Below are positions 1-8,355 of a DNA stretch of 34,038 nt, piece by piece (within the stretch, counting starts at the first letter, position 1; the number at the start of each line of letters is the position of its first letter). The stretch spans positions 1-34,038 of the forward strand of contig JAAWIS010000037.1 in the NCBI GenBank assembly GCA_022796475.1, in the 5' to 3' direction. This stretch comes from Lachnospiraceae bacterium. GTDB taxonomy: Bacteria; Bacillota; Clostridia; Lachnospirales; Lachnospiraceae. Made by a program: the position numbers and the translations under genes. The notes under the pieces were generated by a model, which was not told the origin of the DNA, did not search any database, and worked only from the letters and a program-made list of their open reading frames with translations.

Positions 1-31
1 ATCGAGCGGCACTGCTGTAGCAAGAAGTGTC

Positions 32-66
32 CCAGCCGCGTTGTGCTGGCACAAAAGCGGAGCTGG
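32..66 (+). other. Stem-loop in the leader of the yqeY-like gene
   Basis: A perfect inner hairpin (arms 41-45 and 50-54, loop CTGG) sits inside an outer stem (CCGC 36-39 with GCGG 57-60, then CCAG with CTGG across a two-base bulge). No T run follows directly; the nearest is at 115-122. Bases 1-140 hold no credible gene. The structure may be the 3' end of an upstream transcript or a leader structure, which the sequence alone does not decide. Confidence 0.35.
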
Positions 67-140
67 CTGTAAGCTTTTATAGGGCGCAAGCCCGACCAGA
101 ATCATTAACAATGAATTTTTTTTAGAAAGGATAGGAGAAA

Positions 141-587
141 ATGAGCAAAATTGATGTAGTAAGAGCAGCAATGGTAGAGGCTATGAAAGCAAAGGACAAA
201 GCAAGAAAGGACTCCCTATCCATGCTGCTGAGCGCACTGAAAAACGCTCAGATTGATAAGAAGGAGCCTCTTACCGAAGCAGAAGAAAATGCGATTGTAA
301 AAAAGGAAATTAAATCCACACAGGAAACGTATGACTTAGCGCCGAAAGACCGGGAGGACATCCGCGGGGAAGCTGCTGCGCGGATTGCTGTATACAGAGA
401 ATTTGCTCCAGAAGATATGAGTGTAGAGCAGATTACAGAAGTAATCAAAGCTGTTCTGGAAGAACTTGGAATGGAAAATCCAGGTCCAAAAGATAAGGGC
501 GCAATTATGAAAGCATTAATGCCCCGGGTAAAAGGAAAGGCAGACGGCAAGGTAGTAAACGAAACGCTGGCAGAAATGCTTTCCTGA
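141..587 (+). CDS. yqeY: GatB/YqeY domain-containing protein
   Basis: This 148-residue protein matches the small YqeY family, which resembles the tRNA-binding tail of the GatB subunit of tRNA-dependent amidotransferase. The cellular role of stand-alone YqeY proteins is not well established. Family-like features are the N-terminal DVVRAAMVEAMKAKDKARKDSLSMLLSALKNA stretch (only partly quoted by position, residues 5-36), the charged middle with a KKEIKSTQETYD segment, and the C-terminal GPKDKGAIMKALMPRVKGKADGK region near residues 115-137, typical of the GatB tail domain. Length is normal for the family. The ATG at 141 follows an AGGATAGGAG purine run at good spacing. The gene stands alone here, followed by a palindromic repeat that may end its transcript. 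No signal peptide or membrane segment is visible. Confidence 0.9.
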   Translation: MSKIDVVRAAMVEAMKAKDKARKDSLSMLLSALKNAQIDKKEPLTEAEENAIVKKEIKSTQETYDLAPKDREDIRGEAAARIAVYREFAPEDMSVEQITEVIKAVLEELGMENPGPKDKGAIMKALMPRVKGKADGKVVNETLAEMLS

Positions 588-594
588 TTCTGGC

Positions 595-758
595 TAGAGC
601 GTGTCTGAAAATTCATTCCCGCCATCTACACCTTTCACTTTGCGGTATATTTGTGCCAAATTCAGTCAACATAGCCCACTATGCCTCCTTCATTTGGCAC
701 AAATCTCCCACAAAGTGGAAGGCACATCTGACGGAAAGCAATTTTCAGATACACTCTA
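595..758. repeat. 164-bp palindromic, MITE-like intergenic element
   Basis: The whole stretch is one long imperfect palindrome centred at 676/677. Symmetric paired blocks about that centre are 595-613 with 740-758 (TAGAGCGTGTCTGAAAATT against its near-complement), 636-641 with 712-717, 649-660 with 693-704 (ATTTGTGCCAAA / TTTGGCACAAAT, exact), and 670-674 with 679-683 (CATAG / CTATG). It has no ORF. The 12-mer CTAGAGCGTGTC occurs directly repeated at 594-605 and 756-767. The form suits a non-autonomous mobile element or a large RNA hairpin acting as terminator between yqeY and pepV. Confidence 0.8.
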
Positions 759-854
759 GAGCGTGTCAGAACACTAAGGATTTTTAAATCCAAATACAAA
801 AAACCTCACTCAGCAAAACACAACTATAGTCAGTCTAAGAAAGAAGAGGAAATT

Positions 855-2258
855 ATGTACAAGGAAAAAATAGAAGCATATATCGATGCCCACCGTCAGG
901 AAATGATTGATGATATCTGTACTTTATGCCGGATTAACAGTGAAAAGATGCCATATAAAGTAGGGAAACCTTTTGGGGAGGGAACCTTTATGGCTCTTGC
1001 AAAAGCACTGTCAATTGCAGAGGACTACGGGTTCCATATTAAAAATCATGACAACTACGTAGGTACAATAGACTTAAACAACGGCATCCGCAATCTTGAT
1101 ATTTTGGCTCATTTGGATGTGGTTCCGGCAGGAGAAGGATGGACGGTAACAGAACCCTTTATGCCAATTGAGAAAGATGGGAAACTGTATGGCCGTGGTA
1201 CTGCTGATGATAAAGGCCCGGCGATTGCCGCCCTCTATGGGATGCGGGCTGTGAAAGATCTGGGAATTCCAGTAACAAAAAACTGCCGTTTAATATTGGG
1301 TACAGATGAAGAATGCGGAAGTTCCGATATTGCCCATTATTATGATGAAGAGCCGGAAGCGCCTATGACGTTTTCTCCAGACGGCTCCTTCCCAGTAGTA
1401 AATATCGAAAAAGGCAGGCTGGAAGGTCATTTTACCAGGGAATTTGAACCTTCAGAACTTTTGCCGAAGCTGGTTTCCATTGAGGGAGGACTTAAGGCCA
1501 ATGTAGTTCCGGGAAAGGCATTTGCCACGGTACAAGGGCTGGATTTATCGGATCTGTGCGATTTGGCCCGGGAACTGGGACAGGAAATTGGCGTAGAATA
1601 TGAAATAAAAGCTAAGGAAGATACGGCCTATATTACGGCCATCGGAAAAGGCGCCCATGCTTCTATTCCTGAGGAGGGAGTCAATGCATTAACGGGGCTT
1701 TTGTCCCTTTTGGTAAAACTGCCGTTTGCGCCATGTGAACAGATTGATGCAGTGAAGGATCTGGTAAGTCTGATTCCTCATGGGGATACTTGTGGAAAAG
1801 AGCTGGGAGTAAAAATGGAAGATGAGTTATCCGGCAGGCTTACATTGGCGTTCAGCCTTTTGAAGGCAGATGATTCTTCATTAGAAGGAACCTTTGACAG
1901 CCGCTGCCCAATCTGTTCCAATGAAGAAAATACACTGCATGTAATTAGGAAAAATATGGCGCAAAAAGGGTTTAAGCTGTTAAATCAGTCTATGATCCCA
2001 CCCCATCATGTAAAGGGGGATTCTGTGTTTGTGCAGACACTGTTAAATACTTACCAGCGATATACTGGGCGGGAGGGAACTTGCCAGTCCATGGGAGGCG
2101 GAACTTATGTGCATAATTTGAAAAATGGAGTGGCTTTCGGTGCAGCTATGCCGGAAACAGATAACAACATGCATGGTGCTGACGAATTTGCGGTGATTGA
2201 TGAACTATTGATTTCGGCTAAGATATTTGCCCAGGTAATTGCAGATTTATGTCGCTAA
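855..2258 (+). CDS. pepV: PepV-like (Sapep family) metal-dependent dipeptidase, M20 family
   Basis: The 467-residue product is an M20 metallopeptidase of the dinuclear PepV/Sapep type, cytosolic enzymes that split dipeptides. Metal-site motifs are in order and at PepV-like spacing: H86-x-D88 in AHLDVVPAGEGW, D118/D119 in GRGTADDKGP, E152-E153 in GTDEECGSSD (catalytic Glu plus ligand), D176 in FSPDGSFP, a His in GKGAHASIPEEG (lid-domain substrate contact), and the last ligand His in NNMHGADEF near the C terminus. Length matches the family. The ATG follows AAGAAGAGGA. The gene stands alone with a terminator about 85 bases after its stop. Substrate preference among dipeptides cannot be read from the sequence. 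Confidence 0.93.
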   Translation: MYKEKIEAYIDAHRQEMIDDICTLCRINSEKMPYKVGKPFGEGTFMALAKALSIAEDYGFHIKNHDNYVGTIDLNNGIRNLDILAHLDVVPAGEGWTVTEPFMPIEKDGKLYGRGTADDKGPAIAALYGMRAVKDLGIPVTKNCRLILGTDEECGSSDIAHYYDEEPEAPMTFSPDGSFPVVNIEKGRLEGHFTREFEPSELLPKLVSIEGGLKANVVPGKAFATVQGLDLSDLCDLARELGQEIGVEYEIKAKEDTAYITAIGKGAHASIPEEGVNALTGLLSLLVKLPFAPCEQIDAVKDLVSLIPHGDTCGKELGVKMEDELSGRLTLAFSLLKADDSSLEGTFDSRCPICSNEENTLHVIRKNMAQKGFKLLNQSMIPPHHVKGDSVFVQTLLNTYQRYTGREGTCQSMGGGTYVHNLKNGVAFGAAMPETDNNMHGADEFAVIDELLISAKIFAQVIADLCR

Positions 2259-2340
2259 AACGTCCATTGTCAATGCAAAAATAAGAACAAAGAGTCCGGC
2301 AAGCCAGCCGGTATTTAGCAGCAGGAAAACAGTTGCAGGA

Positions 2341-2380
2341 AAAGCCAGCCAATCCTTAGTGATTGCTGGCTTATTTCGTT
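2341..2380 (+). terminator. Probable intrinsic terminator after pepV
   Basis: Arms AAGCCAGCCAATC (2342-2354) and GATTGCTGGCTT (2361-2372) pair with one bulged base around a short loop, followed by TTATTTCGTTT. The U tract is imperfect. It lies in the 317-base gap between pepV and the first deoR-type gene; the rest of that gap is very AT-rich (2440-2560) and likely carries the deoR promoter, though no clean -35/-10 pair was found. Confidence 0.6.
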
Positions 2381-2575
2381 TCAAGAAACAGTTCAGAATT
2401 TTCGTTCGCCCATTTGTCAGGAAAATCTTGCTTTATTTTATAAAGTGAAATAAGATAAAGAGAAGATATTTTTGAAAATGTACTTAATAAAATTAGTTTT
2501 TAAAAATCTTTTTAGGGAAAATTAGTTGTAAAAAATGTGGAATTTGTGTTTTTTTCAATATAGGAGATCAATGTT

Positions 2576-3364
2576 ATGCACAGGAAACGCCAGAAAGAGA
2601 TGCTTTCTTACCTGTCTGAAGTGAAGTTTGCCAAAACAGAGCAACTGGCCGTGAAATTTTGTGTTTCAGCAGAAACAATACGCCGAGATCTGCTGGAATT
2701 GGAGGAGGCGGCTTTCGTGAAACGGGTAAGAGGCGGAGCTATATATACCAGCGTTCATCCCTATGAATTTCAGTCCCAATATTCCAATGGAGCCTCCTCA
2801 GCCGAAGTGCAGGCAATTGCTAAACTGACATGTGAAATGATCCGTGACGGAGAGGCTGTGGCAGTAAACAACAGTGCATTTGGCAGGGAACTGGCACGCT
2901 TTTTGTTGGAAACAAAAAAACAGCTAACAGTGGTGACCAACTCACCAAAATTGGCGATGATGCTGAATGAAACGAAAAGCCATGTGGTATATTTAACCTC
3001 CGGCCGTCTGCAGAACCGAAATAAAAGTGTAACAGGAAGTATGTGCATTGCCTGTCTGGGCAATTTTAAAGTGGATAAAGCCATTGTCAGTGTGGACGGA
3101 ATTTCCATTGCTGACGGAGCAATGGCCCATGACAGGGAAGAAGCTGACGTGATTCGCAAGATGCTGGAAATCAGCCACACAAAAATCGTATTATGCCCAT
3201 ATGAGGCATTTCATAAAACTGAATTTCACAAAGCTTGTCCGGCAAAACAGATAGATTATATTATTACAGACTGGAATATCTCATCAAAGGAAATAAAAAA
3301 TTGGTCTGAGATCCAGGTAAAAGTGCTGGCTGCCGCGGCTCCTCTGAAACATAAGCATGTCTGA
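2576..3364 (+). CDS. DeoR family transcriptional regulator (copy 1)
   Basis: A 262-residue regulator with the DeoR layout: N-terminal winged helix-turn-helix (residues 3-57, with VSAETIRRDLLELE and the wing motif VRGGAIY), then a sugar-isomerase-like effector domain (about 75-235). The effector domain normally binds a phosphorylated metabolite. Here the loop usually of the form N-x-G-x-T-T is NNSAFG (residues 98-103), so the phosphate contact looks lost, and the SKF motif near the end is EAF. The close paralogue at 13082 keeps both. The start at 2576 has AGGAGA eight bases upstream; the ATG five bases earlier is out of frame and soon stops. A strong terminator at 3488-3520 separates it from the operon it probably controls. 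Confidence 0.92.
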   Translation: MHRKRQKEMLSYLSEVKFAKTEQLAVKFCVSAETIRRDLLELEEAAFVKRVRGGAIYTSVHPYEFQSQYSNGASSAEVQAIAKLTCEMIRDGEAVAVNNSAFGRELARFLLETKKQLTVVTNSPKLAMMLNETKSHVVYLTSGRLQNRNKSVTGSMCIACLGNFKVDKAIVSVDGISIADGAMAHDREEADVIRKMLEISHTKIVLCPYEAFHKTEFHKACPAKQIDYIITDWNISSKEIKNWSEIQVKVLAAAAPLKHKHV

Positions 3365-3487
3365 ATACCGATTTTCATCTGCGGAAATGATTTTTAGACT
3401 GCTGGCAGAAGAGTAGAATTGTGGAAAGTAGTTGGAATTGAGGGTAAAATCACAAATTTTAGTTGTAAAAACATAACAAATCCCACA

Positions 3488-3520
3488 AAAAGCTGTCAAT
3501 TGGCAAAATTGACAGCTTTT
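3488..3520 (+). terminator. Perfect 14-bp hairpin terminator, overlapping the next promoter
   Basis: Arms AAAAGCTGTCAATT (3488-3501) and AATTGACAGCTTTT (3507-3520) are exact complements around a 5-base loop, and the 3' arm ends in a T run. It fits a rho-independent terminator for the deoR gene. Because the 3' arm contains the TTGACA of the downstream promoter, the palindrome could also be an operator. Confidence 0.75.
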
Positions 3521-3537
3521 ATTCGTTCTGTTAAGAT
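3509..3537 (+). promoter_or_regulatory. Candidate sigma-A promoter of the catabolic operon
   Basis: TTGACA (3509-3514), a 17-base spacer, then TAAGAT (3532-3537, 4 of 6 matches to TATAAT). The predicted start is about 55 bases upstream of the ATG at 3596. The -35 box lies inside the right arm of the 3488-3520 palindrome, so a protein bound there would block RNA polymerase. The next best -10 (TATATT, 3537-3542) has poor spacing. Confidence 0.5.
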
Positions 3538-3595
3538 ATATTCAGATAAAATTTCAAAAATCAATTACAGAAAATCAGATGACGAGGATAATGAA

Positions 3596-4969
3596 ATGGA
3601 AGATTGCAAAAAATTAATTGTAAACGGCAGAGTTGTATTTCATGACGGACTGAGGGAAGTTTCGCTGTTAATTGAAAATGAAACAATAGCAGCAGTTTTA
3701 AAAAAGGGGATTTTTCCAGAGGAACCTTGTGAAGTGATTGATGCGGAAGGAAAAATTGTAATGGCTGGCATGATTGATACCCATAACCATATGTCAGATC
3801 CGGGGCCTTACAATTTTCGGGAAGATTGGTACTGCGGTTCCTGCAGTGCTGCTTCTGGCGGAATTACAACAATCTGCGATATGCCCCTTCCATCTGTGCC
3901 GGCAACCATTAATAAAGAGGGATTTCTGCAAAAGCAAAATACGGCTGCTGCCAGTTCTGTAGTAGATTTTGCTTTGTGGGGCGGTTTGATTCCTTCCAGT
4001 ATTCCTGATATGGAGGAAATGCACCGGCTTGGCTGTGTTGGGTTCAAGGGATTTATGTGTTTTGCAACCAAGGAATATCCGCGGATTACAGACGGATATC
4101 TGGCAGATGGGATGAAGCAGGCCGCCTTTTTTGACGGGCTGATTGCCCTTCATGCAGAAAATGCAGAAGCTGCTGATTTCGGATGCCGGCATTACTCAGA
4201 ATCCCATTGTGAAGATGAGGCAAAATTTGATCAGGCCAGGCCCTGGTGGACGGAGTATGATGCGATCCAGCGGGCGGTGCTGTTTGCGAAAATGACCAAA
4301 GCAAGGCTCCTGATTTGCCATACCACAATTGCTCAGGGAGCAGAATTTTTAAGAGATGCCAAAAAGGAAGGAACTCCAGTTTATGTGGAAACCTGTCCCC
4401 ATTATTTAATTTTTGATCATGATATTCTGCGGGAGAAAAAATCATTTGCCAAATGCACGCCGCCTTTCCGAAACAGGGAAAATGTGGAAAAGATGTGGGA
4501 GTACGTAAAGGACGGAACCATAGATGTGCTGGGATCGGATCACGGCCCCTTTACAGATGAGGAAAAAGTGATGCAGAAGGATTTCTGGAAGGAATACTGC
4601 GGGTTTGGATGCAATGATGTGATGCTGGCTGCAATGATTTCAGAAGGGATAGGAAAGCGGGGACTGTCCTGGAGCCGCCTCTCGGATCTGACTTCTGCAA
4701 ATGCAGCAAAAATACTTGGCCTGTATCCGAGAAAGGGAAGCCTGATGCCAGGGGCTGATGCCGATATTATTTTTATCGATCCGAAAGAGCGCTGGGTATA
4801 TGACGGCAGCAAATCATTTTCCAAGACGAAAAGTGTAAAAGGGCCTTACCAGGGAATGGAACTGACTGGCCGCGTAACCGATACCTTTGTCCGGGGAAGG
4901 CGGGTTTTTGGGGATGGAACCATATTTGCTGAGGCAGGGTACGGCAGACTGGTAAAACGGGAAGGATAA
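3596..4969 (+). CDS. allB: Allantoinase-like cyclic amidohydrolase
   Basis: The 457-residue product belongs to the allantoinase/dihydroorotase/hydantoinase group, binuclear metal enzymes that hydrolyse a cyclic amide bond. All six expected ligands are visible: H63 and H65 (DTHNH), carbamylated K151 (GFKGFMC), H186 (ALHAEN), H242 (ICHTTIA) and D315 (GSDHGPF). The segments CDMPLPSVPAT, VDFALWGGLIP and VETCPHYLIF resemble allantoinases more than hydantoinases. The reading frame is open from 3419, but the ATG at 3596 is the better start: GAGGA lies seven bases upstream and the residues added by the longer frame match nothing in the family. It is the first gene of the operon, followed by the PAL-like lyase. 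Hydantoinase or dihydropyrimidinase activity is the main alternative. Confidence 0.82.
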   Translation: MEDCKKLIVNGRVVFHDGLREVSLLIENETIAAVLKKGIFPEEPCEVIDAEGKIVMAGMIDTHNHMSDPGPYNFREDWYCGSCSAASGGITTICDMPLPSVPATINKEGFLQKQNTAAASSVVDFALWGGLIPSSIPDMEEMHRLGCVGFKGFMCFATKEYPRITDGYLADGMKQAAFFDGLIALHAENAEAADFGCRHYSESHCEDEAKFDQARPWWTEYDAIQRAVLFAKMTKARLLICHTTIAQGAEFLRDAKKEGTPVYVETCPHYLIFDHDILREKKSFAKCTPPFRNRENVEKMWEYVKDGTIDVLGSDHGPFTDEEKVMQKDFWKEYCGFGCNDVMLAAMISEGIGKRGLSWSRLSDLTSANAAKILGLYPRKGSLMPGADADIIFIDPKERWVYDGSKSFSKTKSVKGPYQGMELTGRVTDTFVRGRRVFGDGTIFAEAGYGRLVKREG

Positions 4970-5036
4970 GAAAAGCCTGGACAGGATGGCAGAAGAGGAA
5001 GGAAAAGGGGAATTTTATTTTGGAAAGGAGAAGCTT

Positions 5037-6062
5037 ATGAAACGGATAGAAGGATTTCCTGACAGGGAAAGGGCATCCCGATCCTTGTTTTGCCATAATG
5101 GGATTGCATATGAATTAATCCCGGAGTATGGAACGGTTCCCGATGAATTTGAATTTTCTATGTATTCTGGGGGCTGCTGTGATAAGGAAGAACAGTTGTT
5201 TTTAATGTGCCGTGACCCGGAGCATCCGGTAGTTGTGCTGGATGCAGGGGGAAATTATCTGAAAAGTTTTGGGAAGGGGTTGTTTCAGGAGGTGCACAGT
5301 ATTTGCGTTACGCCAGACGACACGCTGCTGTGTGTGGATACGGGGCTGCATGTGGTGCGGGAACTGACTAAGGAGGGGAAATGGATCCGGGATTTTGGAA
5401 ATTTAGGAGTCCCCAGTGACAGCGGATTTGAAAAAGACCGATGGAGAAGAATGCAGCGAAAAGGAAACCTGGTTCCTACAGATGTGGCATTTGATAAAGG
5501 CTGGTCCTTTTGGATGGGAGTAGAAAGCATCAAACGGGCTGCTCCTCCCTTTAACCGGCCAACAGGAGTCTGTGTTGGGCCGAAAGGAGATATTTTCGTA
5601 AGTGATGGATATGGAAACGCAGCCATCCATCGTTTTGCACCAGACGGCACACTGTTAAAAACATGGGGCGGGCCGGGAAATACCCCAGGCAAATTTTATG
5701 TCCCCCATAGCCTGTGGGCAGACAGAAAGAATCGTATTTGGGTAGGCGACCGGGAGGCAAACAGTATCCATGTATTTGATGAAAATGGAGAAGTGCTTGC
5801 ATACATGAATGAAAATCTGCTTCAGCCCACCGCTATTTGGGCAGATGATGATTTGATTTATATTGCAGAGCGGGGAGGCGGCCTTAGCATTTTCAATATG
5901 GATCTGGACATAGTGGCTCAGTTGGGATTTTATAATTCCCCTATCCGTGCTCATGGAATGTGCGGAAATAAAAAAGGAGAACTGTTCCTGATGCCGCTTT
6001 CAACGTATGACCGCCATTTTTTGATGAAGCTGGTGCCGATAACAAATTTATCAGCATCCTAA
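5037..6062 (+). CDS. PAL-like (peptidyl-alpha-hydroxyglycine amidating lyase) NHL beta-propeller
   Basis: A 341-residue NHL-repeat propeller without signal peptide, so probably cytosolic. The segment FNRPTGVCVGPKG... through DREANSIHVF (about 172-248) resembles the PAL domain of peptidylglycine amidating enzymes and its bacterial relatives. Candidate metal ligands are H87 (EVHSICV), H224 (VPHSLWA) and H306 (RAHGMCG), each at the start of a blade; candidate catalytic residues are Y192 (SDGYGN) and R239 (GDREAN). PAL splits a carbinolamide into an amide and glyoxylate. A cytosolic bacterial protein beside an allantoinase-like enzyme suggests a small-molecule substrate such as a ureidoglycolate-like compound; this is inference. 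The start at 5037 has AAAGGAG correctly spaced, unlike the upstream in-frame ATG at 4986. A generic NHL or SMP-30-like role is possible. Confidence 0.72.
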   Translation: MKRIEGFPDRERASRSLFCHNGIAYELIPEYGTVPDEFEFSMYSGGCCDKEEQLFLMCRDPEHPVVVLDAGGNYLKSFGKGLFQEVHSICVTPDDTLLCVDTGLHVVRELTKEGKWIRDFGNLGVPSDSGFEKDRWRRMQRKGNLVPTDVAFDKGWSFWMGVESIKRAAPPFNRPTGVCVGPKGDIFVSDGYGNAAIHRFAPDGTLLKTWGGPGNTPGKFYVPHSLWADRKNRIWVGDREANSIHVFDENGEVLAYMNENLLQPTAIWADDDLIYIAERGGGLSIFNMDLDIVAQLGFYNSPIRAHGMCGNKKGELFLMPLSTYDRHFLMKLVPITNLSAS

Positions 6063-6094
6063 ATTAATATTTATAAAAAGAAAGGAAGAGCATT

Positions 6095-7393
6095 ATGAAA
6101 AAAAGGAAAAAATTTTTAGCATTTTTGTTAGCAGGAGCAACCGTTTTTGCACTGGGGGCATGTTCCGGAAATACTTCTCCTCCTCCAACAAAGACAGAAA
6201 CGAATGTCCAGGATACAAAAGAGGAAACGAAAGATGCTCCGAAAGAAGAACAGGATACGGGAAATGCTTCAGGGAAGGCTGCAAGTGAGGACGGCCCAAT
6301 TATTATCGGTTTCCTTGGCTGGTCTTCCGGTGCAGATGCTATGTATGGCTTAGTTCCCCAGCATCTGCTGGAAACGTATTTTAAAAAAGTGAATGCAGAA
6401 GGCGGATGGCTGGGACGGGAAATCGATTTTCGTACCTATGATATATCCGGACTTGACGGAGATTTCTCAGAGGCAGTAAATGCAGCGAATAAGCTGATAC
6501 AGTCAGGAGCAGTGGCAATTCTTGGGCCAAGTAATTCCACCCAGGGGGCTGCAGTTGCAGAATTATGCAATCGTGCCGGTGTCCTTCACATCCCCTCCAG
6601 TGCCTCACAGCTTGCAACGGTAGATGATCAGGGGAATGTGCGTCCCTATACGTACCGCAGCGGCCCTGTTAACACAGATCAGGTTTCCACTATGGCAGCT
6701 TACGCCTATTATGAACTGAATAATCCGAAAGTGGCAGTTTTATACGAAACAACTCAAGTGGACACGGTAGATATGGCCAACGCATTTAAAGATACGTTTA
6801 CCGGCTACGGCGGGAACATTGTGGCAGAGGCTACGTATCAGATTAATGATGTGGAGTTTAGGGCCCAGCTTACCAGCTTAGCTCAGTCGGAACCGGATTA
6901 TTTGTTTATGCCGGTAATGGGGTATAAGGAAGCAGGATACGTGGCAAAGCAGCTATCGGAACTGGGCTTAAGCCATATTAAGCTGATTGGAAATTACGTA
7001 TACGATACAGAGGATCTGCTGACCCTTGCCGGGGCAGAACTGGAAGGATGTATTTTTGCTACAGACGGTGATATTGATGCGCCCCGGTTTGCCCAGATTA
7101 AGGAGGAGTATGAAGAATACCGCCAGGCCACAGGAATGTCCCTTCATATGCCTGGATTAAAAGCGTTCAATGAAGCAAAGATTTTGGAATATGCGATTTT
7201 AACCAGCGGCTCCACCAATCCGGACGAAATGTGCAAGGCACTGAATGAAACTTCTGGATTTGATATGATTACCAGTCCAAATAAGGGCTATGATCCGGAT
7301 ACCCATAATCTTCTTGGATTGGAATTTACTATTAAATCGGTAAAAGACGGATCCTTTGAAATACTTGGAACTTACGCCATCCCAACAGAATAA
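6095..7393 (+). CDS. Branched-chain-amino-acid-type ABC transporter, substrate-binding lipoprotein
   Basis: A 432-residue lipoprotein: basic N terminus, hydrophobic stretch, and lipobox LGAC with C23 as the lipidated residue, followed by a Thr/Glu/Lys-rich linker to about residue 65. The rest is a type I periplasmic-binding fold of the Peripla_BP_6/LivK group, with VAILGPSNSTQGAAVAELC (about 130-148) as the typical ligand-loop region and SSASQLATV after it. This family binds amino acids but also urea, short amides and other small ligands, so the ligand is open. In the cell envelope it would feed LivH/LivM. AAAGGAAGAG precedes the ATG. A strong hairpin follows the gene and may let it be made in excess of the permeases. 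Confidence 0.9.
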   Translation: MKKRKKFLAFLLAGATVFALGACSGNTSPPPTKTETNVQDTKEETKDAPKEEQDTGNASGKAASEDGPIIIGFLGWSSGADAMYGLVPQHLLETYFKKVNAEGGWLGREIDFRTYDISGLDGDFSEAVNAANKLIQSGAVAILGPSNSTQGAAVAELCNRAGVLHIPSSASQLATVDDQGNVRPYTYRSGPVNTDQVSTMAAYAYYELNNPKVAVLYETTQVDTVDMANAFKDTFTGYGGNIVAEATYQINDVEFRAQLTSLAQSEPDYLFMPVMGYKEAGYVAKQLSELGLSHIKLIGNYVYDTEDLLTLAGAELEGCIFATDGDIDAPRFAQIKEEYEEYRQATGMSLHMPGLKAFNEAKILEYAILTSGSTNPDEMCKALNETSGFDMITSPNKGYDPDTHNLLGLEFTIKSVKDGSFEILGTYAIPTE

Positions 7394-7403
7394 GCTAATG
7401 CCG

Positions 7404-7428
7404 GCCTGCAGGAAAGGCGCCTGCAGGC
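7404..7428 (+). promoter_or_regulatory. Intercistronic hairpin after the substrate-binding gene
   Basis: GCCTGCAGG (7404-7412) and CCTGCAGGC (7420-7428) are exact complements around a 7-base loop, with CCGG and CCGG just outside able to extend pairing. No U tract follows, so it is more likely an mRNA-stabilising or processing structure than a full terminator. It sits in the 75-base gap before livH. Confidence 0.6.
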
Positions 7429-7468
7429 GCGGTTTCTGCCGGGAACGGATAAAATTGGGGGTTAGCAA

Positions 7469-8341
7469 ATGATTGTTCAACAGTTGATAACAGGAATTTC
7501 CATCGGCAGTGTATACGCACTTCTTGCCGTGGGATATGCATTGGTGTTCAGTGTATTTAATTTTTCTAATTTTGGTTTTGGCCCGGTTATGATGCTGGGA
7601 GCTTTTGGGGCGCTGTTTGCCATTGAAAAAACCCATATGGCATTATTCCCGGCCATTCTGACAGCACTTGCAGTTGCAGGACTGATATCCCTTCTTATGG
7701 AGATCACCATATACCGGCCAATGCGGCAGAAAAAGGCCCTTAAGGTGTATTTGATGATAGCGGCGCTGGGGATTAATACATGTGTTCCGAATTTCTGTAT
7801 CCAGGTTTGGGGAGGTGCAGTCCGCCCATTCCCTTCAGACTGGGCAAAGGCGGTTATCCGCATAGGCGGGGTTGTAGTTCCCAGGGCAGATGTTTTAGCT
7901 GCAGTGTTATCGATTATCATGTTAGTGCTGCTGTGGTGTTTTCTGTTTCGGACGAAGCTTGGCCTTGGAATCCGGGCCAGTGCTTTTGATTCCAATACAG
8001 CCGGGTTAATGGGCATTAATGTTAACCGTGTGGCTGCCGTTATTTTTCTTCTGTCAGGTGCAACAGCAGGCCTTGCCGGATGCTTTTACGGAATGAAATA
8101 TTCTGTCTATCCCAATATGGGAGTAGTAGCTACAAAAGGATTTGTGTCGGCAACGGTAGGAGGCTTAGGAAGCCTGCCGGGGGCGGTTATTTCAGGACTG
8201 CTGTTAGGATTTTTAGAAACGATTATATCAGCCTACGTTTCTACCACGTATCGGGATTTGGTTGCATACGGTCTTTTGGTAATTGTTTTGATTATAAAAC
8301 CAAATGGCCTGTTAGGGCAGGGCGCTCATGACAAGCTATAG
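7469..8341 (+). CDS. livH: LivH-type ABC transporter permease
   Basis: The 290-residue membrane protein matches the LivH permease family (about eight hydrophobic segments). It opens with the family-typical QQLITGISIGSVYALLAVGYAL, has the FNFSNFGFGPVMMLGAF segment in place of the usual 'fahGe' motif, and carries the cytoplasmic coupling helix region LGIRASAFDSNTAGLMGINVNRV (about 167-190) that meets the ATPase. It pairs with the LivM homologue in the inner-membrane core. GGGGGTT lies upstream of the ATG. The stop is 14 bases before livM. The transported compound is not readable from the permease. Confidence 0.9.
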   Translation: MIVQQLITGISIGSVYALLAVGYALVFSVFNFSNFGFGPVMMLGAFGALFAIEKTHMALFPAILTALAVAGLISLLMEITIYRPMRQKKALKVYLMIAALGINTCVPNFCIQVWGGAVRPFPSDWAKAVIRIGGVVVPRADVLAAVLSIIMLVLLWCFLFRTKLGLGIRASAFDSNTAGLMGINVNRVAAVIFLLSGATAGLAGCFYGMKYSVYPNMGVVATKGFVSATVGGLGSLPGAVISGLLLGFLETIISAYVSTTYRDLVAYGLLVIVLIIKPNGLLGQGAHDKL

Positions 8342-8355
8342 GAAGGAGGATATAC

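Noticed and set aside
2239-2448. 69-codon frame after pepV
   Set aside because: It starts inside pepV, has no ribosome site, is basic without family resemblance and runs through the pepV terminator.
3419-3595. N-terminal extension of the allantoinase-like gene
   Set aside because: It would cover the terminator and promoter, has no family match, and a well-spaced GAGGA supports the ATG at 3596.
7477-8016. Long minus-strand frame opposite livH
   Set aside because: It is the shadow of a clear permease gene, with no ribosome site or family likeness; other minus-strand frames were rejected on the same ground.
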